From Actinomycetota bacterium (GTDB lineage: Bacteria > Actinomycetota > Acidimicrobiia > IMCC26256 > JACDBD01): DNA of 5,401 bases. The stretch lies in contig JACDBD010000255.1 of the NCBI GenBank assembly GCA_013695115.1, forward strand, positions 1-5,401, written 5' to 3'. Position numbers and translations under genes: made by a program. This document shows, one piece after another, positions 1 through 5,401 of the stretch. The notes beneath the pieces were generated by a model. That model did not search any database and was not told the DNA's origin. It saw only the letters and a list, made by a program, of their open reading frames with translations. How positions within the stretch are numbered: the first letter of the stretch is position 1; each line of letters begins with the position of its first letter.

Positions 1-941
1 CCGCCACCCCGTCGCTGGTCCCAGCGGCGGTGGCGGCGCTGGTCGCGCTGCTCGTCGTCACTATCGGCGTCTTCGCGGTCGCGCTCGACCTCGGGCCCAC
101 GGACGCGGTGTACACCGCGCTCACCAACGCGTTCGGCGACGTCGGCCTGACCGATGCCGAATCGTGGGTGAAGGTGTTCGGCGTCGCGGTGATGGTCATC
201 GGCGCGGTGCTCATCGGCATCGTCCTGACCCACCTCACGGCCGTGTTCACGGCCAACCGGCTCGAGGAGCAGGCGGGACGGCGCGCCCGGCGGATGCGGG
301 GACACGTGGTGATCGCCGGTCTGGGGATGGTGGGCTTCCGCGTCGAACGCCTGCTCGACGAGCTGGGCGTGACGACGGTGGTGATCGAACGAAACGACAG
401 CCGGTTCCGGGAAGCTGCCGCGTTCCATTCGCCGGTCCTGTCGGGCGACGTGCGCCTGCGCGAGAACCAGGAGCGCGCCGGCATCGTCGACGCCGCCGGC
501 ATCGTCGCCTGCACCGACGACGACGTCACCAATGTCTCCGCCTGTGTCCAGGCCCGGCGGCTCAATCCGTCGATTCGGACGGTGGCCCGCATCTTCGACG
601 ACGAGCTCGCCGACCGCCTGGGGGGCTTTGGCATCGACAAGGCGCTCAGCATGTCGGGGGTGGCCGCGGGCGCGTTCGTGGGCGCGGCCACCGATGAACG
701 GGCGGCGCGCCGGCTTAGCGTCGGATCGCTCGAGCTGGTGGCCTTCCGGTACACGGTCGACCGGGACGTCGCCCAGGATGAAGTGCTGGCGTGGCGCGAG
801 CAGGGACTGCGCATCGTCGCCGCCGCCCCTCCCGGCGAACCGGCAGGACCTCCCGCTTCGGTGGCCGACGGCCTCCGACCTGGCACCGAGATCGTTGTTG
901 CCGGGCCCGAGGACGTGCTGCGGACCTGCCTGTTCGGGTGA
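1..941 (+). CDS. Ion-channel/RCK (TrkA-N) NAD-binding membrane protein, 5'-truncated
   Basis: This is probably the C-terminal half of a K+-channel-like protein whose cytosolic nucleotide-binding domain gates or regulates ion flow. The reading frame is open to the left edge (first full codon at 3), and the hydrophobic stretch begins before the GTG at 30, so the gene very likely starts outside the window. Numbering from that GTG, a first membrane helix runs to about residue 19, a re-entrant pore-like loop spans about 24-42, and a second helix spans about 49-74. A basic linker follows, then a Rossmann domain with GLGMVG at 97-102 and an acidic Glu120 at the end of the second strand, as expected for NAD(H) binding. 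Residues about 215-303 resemble a degenerate RCK C-terminal lobe. The arrangement fits long actinobacterial proteins with tandem channel/RCK halves (CASTOR/POLLUX-like), which is an inference from family memory. The pore loop has TNAFGD where TVGYGD is usual, so K+ selectivity is uncertain. The stop overlaps the next gene. Confidence 0.8.
   Translation, partial: ATPSLVPAAVAALVALLVVTIGVFAVALDLGPTDAVYTALTNAFGDVGLTDAESWVKVFGVAVMVIGAVLIGIVLTHLTAVFTANRLEEQAGRRARRMRGHVVIAGLGMVGFRVERLLDELGVTTVVIERNDSRFREAAAFHSPVLSGDVRLRENQERAGIVDAAGIVACTDDDVTNVSACVQARRLNPSIRTVARIFDDELADRLGGFGIDKALSMSGVAAGAFVGAATDERAARRLSVGSLELVAFRYTVDRDVAQDEVLAWREQGLRIVAAAPPGEPAGPPASVADGLRPGTEIVVAGPEDVLRTCLFG
938..941 (+). other. 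GTGA start/stop overlap coupling channel gene to ptrB
   Basis: The GTG start of ptrB (938-940) overlaps the TGA stop of the channel gene (939-941). The 15 bases before it contain no AGGAGG-like sequence; the nearest purine-rich GAGGA, at about 909, is too far away. This suggests termination-reinitiation, with both genes on one transcript. Confidence 0.7.
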
Positions 942-3034
942 ACGAGCCGCGCGCGCCCCGGCGCCCTCACGTGCTGCGCGCCCACGGCGACGAGCGCGTC
1001 GACGACTGGTACTGGCTGCGCGACCGCGATGACCCCGAGGTACGCGCCTACCTCGAGGCCGAGAACGCCTACACCGAGGGCGAGACCGCGCACCTCGAGG
1101 ATCTGCGCAAGCAGCTGTACGAGGAGATCGTGAACCGCGTGCAGGAGACCGACGTCTCCGCCCCGGTGCGCAAAGGCGCGTGGGAGTACTTCACCCGCAC
1201 GATCGAGGAGCGGCAGTACGACGTGTCGTGCCGGCGGCCCGTCGGACGAAACGAACTGCCCGACGCCTTCGCCGCCCCCGGCACCAGCGAAGGCGAGCAA
1301 ATCCTCCTGGACCAGAACGAGCTCGCCGCCGGGCACGACTTCTTCGCGCTGGGGGGCTTCGCGGTGAGCCCCGACCAGACACTGCTGGCGTACTCGGCCG
1401 ACGTGACCGGCGCCGAGCGCTACGAGCTGAGGTTCCGCGACCTCACCACCGGCGCCGACCTCGACGACGTCGTCCCCGACGTCTACTACGGCCTCGCCTG
1501 GGCGAACGACAACAGGACCGTCTTCTACACCCGGCCCGACGACGCGATGCGGCCGTGGCAGGTGTGGCGGCACGTCCTCGGCACCCCCGCCGACGACGAC
1601 GTGCTCGTACGCCAGGAGGACGACGACCGGTTCTACGCGTCCGTCGGCCGGACCCGCACCGGCCGGCTGGTGGTGGTCTCGTTCGAGTCGAAGCTGACCA
1701 GCGAGGTGTGGCTCGCCGACGCGGACGAGCCTGACGCACCACCCAGAGTCGTGGAGCCGCGCGTCCAGGGCGTCGAGTACCACGTCGAGCACCACGCCTC
1801 ACCCGAGGGCGGCGACCGTCTCTACGTGCTCACGAACGCCGACGGCGCCCACAACTTCAAGTTGATGCTGGCGCCCACGTCCAGCCCCGGGCGCGACGGG
1901 TGGAGCGCGATGATCGCCCATCGACCCGACGTTCGCCTCGAAGGCGTGGAGGCGTTCGCCGGTCACCTCGTCGTGTCGGAGCGGGCCGAGGGGCTCGAGC
2001 GCATCGTCGTGCACGACCTCGTCGCCGGCACCGCCCACACGGTGCAGATACCCGACCCCGTGTACTCGGCGTGGGTCGGGACCAACCTCGAGTTCGAGAC
2101 GACGACGCTGCGCTTCGGATACACGTCGCTGGTCGCGCCGGTCTCCTCCTACGACTACGACCTGGAGGAGCGCACCACCACCCTGGTCAAGCGGCAGCCG
2201 GTGCGGGGGGGCTACGACCCCGAGACCTACGAGACCCACCGGGTCTGGGCGACCGCGCCCGACGGCGCGAAGGTGCCGGTCTCGCTCGTGCACCGGCGCG
2301 GCCTCCCCCGCGATGGAAGCGCCCCGCTCCTCCTCTACGGCTACGGCTCGTACGAGGCGTCGATGGACCCCACGTTCTCGTCGGTCCGGTTGAGCCTGCT
2401 AGAGCGCGGCTTCGTGTGGGCGGTCGCCCACGTCCGCGGCGGCGGAGAGCTCGGACGCGACTGGTACGACCAGGGCAAGCTCGCGAACAAGCCCAACACC
2501 TTCACCGACTTCATCGCCAGCGCCGAGCACCTGATCGCCGAGAGCTACACGTCACCCGATCGTCTGGTCGCCCGCGGCGGCAGCGCCGGCGGCCTGCTCA
2601 TGGGGGCGGTCGCGAACGCCCGACCCGACCTCTTCCGCGCGGTGGTGGCGGAGGTGCCGTTCGTCGACTGCCTCACCACCATCCTCGACGAGACCCTGCC
2701 GCTCACGATCACCGAATGGGAGGAGTGGGGGAACCCGGTCGCCGACGCCGACATCTACCGGCTGATGAAGTCGTACTCGCCCTACGACAACGTCGAGGCC
2801 AAGGAGTACCCGGCGTTACTCGTCACCGGGGGGCTGAACGACCCCCGGGTGCAGTACTGGGAACCGGCCAAGTGGGTGGCCAAGCTGCGGGCGACCAAGA
2901 CCGACGACCACCCGCTGTTGCTGAAGATGGAGATGGGCGCGGGACACCGGGGCCCGTCGGGTCGCTACGACGCCTGGCGCGACGAGGCGTTCGTCGTCGC
3001 CTTCGTCCTCGACCAGGTCGGTCTGGCCGCGTAG
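938..3034 (+). CDS. ptrB: Oligopeptidase B (protease II), S9A prolyl-oligopeptidase family
   Basis: This cytosolic serine peptidase cleaves short peptides after Arg/Lys. The protein is 698 aa, close to the roughly 686 aa of the E. coli enzyme, and co-linear with it as I remember it. The N-terminus carries HGDERVDDWYWLRD (about 15-28), a beta-propeller lid spans about 75-420, and the alpha/beta-hydrolase catalytic domain starts near 425. The oxyanion-region motif YGYGSY begins at 467. The catalytic triad is Ser549 in GGSAGG, Asp635 in GLNDPRVQYWEPAKWVAKLR, and His670 in GAGHRG. Glu593 and Glu595 in TEWEEWGNP match the acidic pair that gives basic-residue specificity in the enterobacterial enzyme. 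No signal peptide is seen. The GTG at 938 is chosen because it overlaps the upstream stop (GTGA) and places the conserved N-terminal motif at the usual distance. The same frame is open further upstream (to 791), but that part is Arg/Pro-rich noise inside the previous gene. No Shine-Dalgarno is visible, so coupled translation is likely. Confidence 0.96.
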   Translation: MNEPRAPRRPHVLRAHGDERVDDWYWLRDRDDPEVRAYLEAENAYTEGETAHLEDLRKQLYEEIVNRVQETDVSAPVRKGAWEYFTRTIEERQYDVSCRRPVGRNELPDAFAAPGTSEGEQILLDQNELAAGHDFFALGGFAVSPDQTLLAYSADVTGAERYELRFRDLTTGADLDDVVPDVYYGLAWANDNRTVFYTRPDDAMRPWQVWRHVLGTPADDDVLVRQEDDDRFYASVGRTRTGRLVVVSFESKLTSEVWLADADEPDAPPRVVEPRVQGVEYHVEHHASPEGGDRLYVLTNADGAHNFKLMLAPTSSPGRDGWSAMIAHRPDVRLEGVEAFAGHLVVSERAEGLERIVVHDLVAGTAHTVQIPDPVYSAWVGTNLEFETTTLRFGYTSLVAPVSSYDYDLEERTTTLVKRQPVRGGYDPETYETHRVWATAPDGAKVPVSLVHRRGLPRDGSAPLLLYGYGSYEASMDPTFSSVRLSLLERGFVWAVAHVRGGGELGRDWYDQGKLANKPNTFTDFIASAEHLIAESYTSPDRLVARGGSAGGLLMGAVANARPDLFRAVVAEVPFVDCLTTILDETLPLTITEWEEWGNPVADADIYRLMKSYSPYDNVEAKEYPALLVTGGLNDPRVQYWEPAKWVAKLRATKTDDHPLLLKMEMGAGHRGPSGRYDAWRDEAFVVAFVLDQVGLAA

Positions 3035-3041
3035 CCGCGCC

Positions 3042-3866
3042 TTAACCGGGGAGAGGCAGGACCGCGGCGAGCTGGCGGGACTGCGCGATGAGCGTCCCGT
3101 CGGCCGCCCACACCTCGCCATCCTCCTCGAGGAACCCCTCGGCGACCACGCCGGTGCGGAACACTGCCAGCACGAAGTCGTCGGGTCGCGCGCCCGGGAC
3201 CGGCAACGCCGAGCGGAAGTGAATCGTGAGGTCGACCGTCGGCACGATGATCGGCTCGTCCAACCGACTGAACACGGCGGGGATGGCAGCGTCGGTGATG
3301 GCGGCGGCCACGACCGCGTCGACTTGGTGGCCCTCGGGGAGCCGGATCCAGGCGGCAGTGACGGCCCGGTCGGTCGGTTCGCCGCCGCGCATGCGGGGCG
3401 CGCCGATGGCGAAGCGGCTGTCCCAACGGCGGGCGATCGGCGGGACGTCGGGTGGGAGTGGTGCCGGCTCGATCGAGTCGGGCGGGGGGACCCCCGGCAT
3501 GGTGAGGTCGCAGAACGCCGGCCCCGGGCGCGGGCGGGAGAAGGCGCCGAGCGCCAGGCCGATGAGGCGCCCGTCCTGCTCGAGACGGGCCGAGCACGAG
3601 GTCAGCGAGCGCCCGGCGCGCTCGACCCTGGTCGCGATCCGGAGCGAACCCTCGACCGGAGGCTCGGTGTAGTGCACGGTGAGCGAGCGCGGCGCGCGCT
3701 CGTCGTCCTCCACGGCCGCGGCCAGGGCGCGCAGGGCGATGGCGGCGAGGTAGCCGCCATTGGGCCCGCGGTGCACCCACCACGACCGGTCGAGCACGCT
3801 CTCGTACCGGCCGTCGCCGAGCGGAGTCGTCGCGGTCTCGCGGTCGAAGTCGAACTCCGGGCTCAT
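3042..3866 (-). CDS. TesB-like acyl-CoA thioesterase (4HBT_3 double hotdog)
   Basis: This is a predicted cytosolic thioesterase that hydrolyses acyl-CoA to free acid and CoA. The 274-aa protein has two hotdog halves. The N-terminal half, about 18-110, contains the helix motif PNGGYLAA (35-42) and a VHY strand; the C-terminal half spans about 145-270. Lined up by eye with E. coli TesB (triad Asp204-Thr228-Gln278), the matching residues are Asp192 (AITDAA), Thr210 (PTVDLTIHFR, against ATIDHSMWFH) and Gln265 (IAQSRQ, against VASTVQ), so the acid/Thr/Gln catalytic set appears intact. The ending WAADGTLIAQSRQLA is typical of this family. The ATG at 3866 is preceded by no clear ribosome-binding site but by a TANNNT element 10 bases upstream. 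The gene is divergent from the hydrolase (26-bp gap) and convergent with ptrB (7-bp gap). The physiological substrate cannot be told from the sequence; medium- to long-chain acyl-CoA is the family expectation. Confidence 0.88.
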   Translation of the reverse strand: MSPEFDFDRETATTPLGDGRYESVLDRSWWVHRGPNGGYLAAIALRALAAAVEDDERAPRSLTVHYTEPPVEGSLRIATRVERAGRSLTSCSARLEQDGRLIGLALGAFSRPRPGPAFCDLTMPGVPPPDSIEPAPLPPDVPPIARRWDSRFAIGAPRMRGGEPTDRAVTAAWIRLPEGHQVDAVVAAAITDAAIPAVFSRLDEPIIVPTVDLTIHFRSALPVPGARPDDFVLAVFRTGVVAEGFLEEDGEVWAADGTLIAQSRQLAAVLPLPG

Positions 3867-3876
3867 CGCAGCCGGG

Positions 3877-3882
3877 ACTCTA
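3877..3882 (-). promoter_or_regulatory. Candidate -10 element for the thioesterase gene
   Basis: Read on the minus strand, TAGAGT fits the actinobacterial -10 pattern TANNNT. It ends 10 bases before the ATG at 3866, which would give a leader of only about 4 bases. No -35 match is visible at 16-18 bp spacing. It shares its TA step with the opposing candidate -10. The motif is weakly informative, so this call rests mainly on position. Confidence 0.3.
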
Positions 3883-3886
3883 CGCT
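3881..3886 (+). promoter_or_regulatory. Candidate -10 element for leaderless hydrolase transcript
   Basis: TACGCT fits TANNNT and is followed by exactly six bases before the GTG start at 3893. The predicted transcription start therefore falls on the first base of the start codon, the classic geometry of leaderless genes in actinobacteria. No -35 hexamer and no Shine-Dalgarno sequence are visible, which agrees with leaderless initiation but does not prove it. Confidence 0.4.
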
Positions 3887-3892
3887 TCGAAC

Positions 3893-4531
3893 GTGCCCCA
3901 ACCCGTCTCGCTGACCACCGCCGACGGGCTCACGCTCGAGGGTGAACTGGCGCCGGCGACGGGTCCGGCGCGGGGCGGAGTCGCGTTGTGTCACCCGCAC
4001 CCACAGTTCGGCGGGTCGATGCGCTCGCTCGTCATCAGCGCGCTCTTCGACGCCCTGCCCCCGGCCGGGTTCACGTGTCTGCGATTCAACTTCCGGGGCG
4101 TAGAGGGCAGCGAGGGCGCCTACGGCGACGGCAACCTCGAACGGGTCGACGCCGAGGCGGCGGTGGCCCCATTGGCCGACGCGCTGGGGCAGCCCCAGCT
4201 CACGATCGTGCTGGCGGGCTGGTCGTTCGGCGCCGACATGGCGCTATCCGTGCGCGCCGAACGGCTTGGAGCCTGGCTCGCGATCGCTCCTCCGCTCCGC
4301 TACGTGCACGACCTCGACCGCCTCGCCGCCGATCCGCGCCCGAAGCTGCTCGCGCTGGCCCAGCACGACGAGGTGCGCGATCCCAACGAGGTCGCGGCGA
4401 TCGCCGAGGGCTGGGCGAACACCGAGGTGCACGTGATCGGGGGCGCGTCCCACTTCTTCATGGGCCGCACCGACCGCCTCGTCGAGCTCGCCCACCAGTA
4501 CCTCGACCGGCTGGCCGCCCGCGGGAGCTAA
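3893..4531 (+). CDS. COG2945-type alpha/beta hydrolase
   Basis: This small cytosolic serine hydrolase has 212 aa, the usual size for its family. Signature motifs in order are HPHPQFGGSM (34-43), the strand/loop RFNFRGVEGSEG (64-75), the nucleophile elbow GWSFGA (109-114), AQHDEVRDP (156-164) and GASHFFMGR (184-192). The predicted triad is Ser111, Asp159 and His187. The HPHPxxGGSM and HFFxGR motifs separate it from dienelactone hydrolases and lipases and match the COG2945 group, whose substrates are mostly unknown; ester or amide hydrolysis is the general expectation. There is no signal peptide and no membrane helix. The GTG at 3893 is the only start that keeps the N-terminal strand LTTADGLTLEGEL complete, and it sits ideally behind a -10-like hexamer. 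The gene is divergently paired with the thioesterase, so a shared role in acyl ester/thioester turnover is possible but only inferred. Confidence 0.9.
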   Translation: MPQPVSLTTADGLTLEGELAPATGPARGGVALCHPHPQFGGSMRSLVISALFDALPPAGFTCLRFNFRGVEGSEGAYGDGNLERVDAEAAVAPLADALGQPQLTIVLAGWSFGADMALSVRAERLGAWLAIAPPLRYVHDLDRLAADPRPKLLALAQHDEVRDPNEVAAIAEGWANTEVHVIGGASHFFMGRTDRLVELAHQYLDRLAARGS

Positions 4532-4566
4532 CGCCGGCCCCTCGGCGAAATCGTCCCGGTCGCCGG

Positions 4567-4582
4567 TGTGATCGGGGTCACA
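4567..4582. promoter_or_regulatory. CRP/GlxR-type operator palindrome TGTGA-N6-TCACA
   Basis: The 16 bases TGTGATCGGGGTCACA contain both perfect half-sites of the cAMP-receptor-protein consensus, which is also the core of the GlxR and mycobacterial Crp sites. The site lies in the 77-bp gap, 26 bases before the ATG of the acyltransferase. Its centre is about 34 bp from that start codon, so with a short leader it would overlap the -35 region; activation or repression cannot be decided. The arms show no extra symmetry beyond 5 bp, and the central six bases lack the AT-rich core some GlxR sites have. Confidence 0.55.
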
Positions 4583-4608
4583 TCCGGTGCCAGACTCCTC
4601 GTGACACC

Positions 4609-5401
4609 ATGAGCGAGCAGGGAAAATCCTTCGCGTACCAACCCGCGCTCGACGGGCTCCGGGCCATCGCCGTCGCGTCGGTGATCGCCTACCACCTCGG
4701 CGAGGGCTGGGCCCAGGGCGGGTTCCTCGGCGTCGACGCGTTCTTCGTCCTCTCGGGATACCTGATCACCTCGCTGCTCCTGGTCGAGTGGGCCGCCAAC
4801 GGGACAATCGACTTCGCCGCGTTCTGGGGCCGGCGCGCCCGCCGGCTCCTGCCCGCCCTCCTGCTCGTGCTGCTCGCGGTAGCGGTCTACGCCGCGATCG
4901 AGGTACCGGCCGACGAGCTCTCCGAACTCCGCTGCGACGGGCTGGCGACGCTGTTCTACGGCGCCAACTGGCGGCTCGTGTTCTCGGGCGAGTCGTACTT
5001 CGACCTGTTCTCGAACCCGTCGCCGTTCCGCCACGCGTGGTCGCTGGCAATCGAAGAGCAGTTCTACATCGTGTGGCCGCTCGTGACCTTCGGGTGCCTG
5101 CGCCTCGCACGGGGACGAACGTGGGTGCTCGCGGGGGTGTGCGTCGGCGGCACCGCCCTGTCGATGCTCGCCATGGCGGCGCTGTACGAGCCCGGCGGCG
5201 ACCCGTCCCGCGCCTACTACGGGACCGATGCCCGGGCGCACGCGCTGCTCATCGGGGTGGGCCTGGCGGTGATCCTGTCCCGGTGGTCGCCTCGCCGGGA
5301 CCGAGCCCGAGTCGCGACGCAGGTGGCCGCCAGCGCGGGCGCGTTGTACATGCTGTTCGCGTTCACGCGTGTCCAGGACACCGACGCCTGGATGTACCGC
5401 G
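4609..5401 (+). CDS. Acyltransferase-3 (OafA/YrhL-like) membrane O-acyltransferase, 3'-truncated
   Basis: This is a multi-pass membrane protein expected to move acyl (often acetyl) groups onto cell-surface sugars, peptidoglycan or lipids. The frame is open from the ATG at 4609 to the right edge (264 codons visible), so the C-terminus is missing. Family signatures in order are the R-X10-H motif with Arg18 and the presumed catalytic His29 (LDGLRAIAVASVIAYHLG), GGFLGVDAFFVLSGYLIT (37-54), FWGRRARRLLPALLL (72-86), FRHAWSLAIEEQFYIVWPL (140-158) and YYGTDARAHALLIG (183-196). Hydrophobic segments lie near 17-33, 42-61, 80-97, 150-165, 168-180, 190-204 and 216-230. The motif around 183-196 is common in members that carry an extracytoplasmic SGNH domain after the membrane part, but whether this one does lies outside the window. 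The ATG is the natural start because the conserved block begins 10 residues later; no strong ribosome-binding site precedes it. A CRP-like palindrome lies just upstream. Confidence 0.93.
   Translation, partial: MSEQGKSFAYQPALDGLRAIAVASVIAYHLGEGWAQGGFLGVDAFFVLSGYLITSLLLVEWAANGTIDFAAFWGRRARRLLPALLLVLLAVAVYAAIEVPADELSELRCDGLATLFYGANWRLVFSGESYFDLFSNPSPFRHAWSLAIEEQFYIVWPLVTFGCLRLARGRTWVLAGVCVGGTALSMLAMAALYEPGGDPSRAYYGTDARAHALLIGVGLAVILSRWSPRRDRARVATQVAASAGALYMLFAFTRVQDTDAWMYR

Noticed and set aside
30..32. GTG as the true start of the first gene
   Set aside because: The frame is open to the window edge and the hydrophobic helix begins before this codon, so it is more likely internal.
791..937. 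Possible 49-residue N-terminal extension of ptrB
   Set aside because: The extension is Arg-rich out-of-frame translation of the channel gene and has no counterpart in the oligopeptidase B family; the GTG at 938 fits better.
1587..1630. GAC-rich repetitive stretches
   Set aside because: They are ordinary Asp codon runs in the propeller part of ptrB (for example DDD and EDDD), not tandem repeats of a mobile or regulatory nature.
1900..3045. A 381-codon plus-strand frame overlapping the second half of ptrB
   Set aside because: The product is an Arg/Pro/Gly-rich low-complexity string in another frame of a clear peptidase gene.
2965..3783. A 272-codon minus-strand frame overlapping the thioesterase
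   Set aside because: The neighbouring frame 3866-3042 carries the hotdog motifs and catalytic residues; this one is Arg/Pro-rich and would overlap the end of ptrB.
4532..4547. Small inverted repeat CGCCG-N6-CGGCG just after the hydrolase stop
   Set aside because: The stem is only 5 bp and is followed by AAATCG rather than a T-run; such GC palindromes are common at this base composition, so it is not called a terminator.
4528..5241. A 237-codon open frame on the minus strand
   Set aside because: It lies opposite the acyltransferase, whose conserved motifs are unmistakable. The minus-strand product is rich in Arg, Glu and Pro with no recognisable fold, as expected of a GC-driven antisense shadow.

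Overview
The window is high-GC DNA (roughly 70% by eye) with strong G/C preference at third codon positions, GTG starts, almost no recognisable Shine-Dalgarno sequences and very short intergenic gaps. Together with the protein families present, this points to a chromosomal segment of an actinobacterium, possibly an acidimicrobial-type lineage. The lineage is inferred from style and gene content; there is no rRNA or other marker gene here.

Layout: (1) The 3' part of a membrane ion-channel-like protein with a cytosolic NAD-binding (RCK/TrkA-N) domain enters from the left edge and ends at 941. (2) It overlaps by 4 bases (GTGA) with a complete oligopeptidase B (ptrB, S9A serine peptidase), 938-3034. 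(3) Seven bases later, tail to tail, is a minus-strand TesB/4HBT_3-type double-hotdog acyl-CoA thioesterase, 3866-3042. (4) Across a 26-bp divergent gap lies a plus-strand COG2945-type alpha/beta hydrolase, 3893-4531. (5) After a 77-bp gap carrying a perfect CRP/GlxR-type palindrome, a membrane acyltransferase of the acyltransferase-3 (OafA/YrhL) family begins at 4609 and runs off the right edge.

The genes look like ordinary chromosomal housekeeping and accessory metabolism rather than a mobile island. I see no tRNA/rRNA, insertion sequence, CRISPR array, attachment site or long repeat. The channel and peptidase are probably co-transcribed and translationally coupled. The thioesterase and hydrolase are divergent and may share one very compact promoter region with leaderless or near-leaderless starts. 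The acyltransferase probably has its own promoter, with a candidate cAMP-receptor-family operator.

I did not find a convincing undescribed multi-gene system. The observations most worth checking are the CRP-like operator at 4567-4582, the overlapping divergent -10 elements at 3877-3886, and the altered selectivity-filter position in the channel protein at about 123-140.
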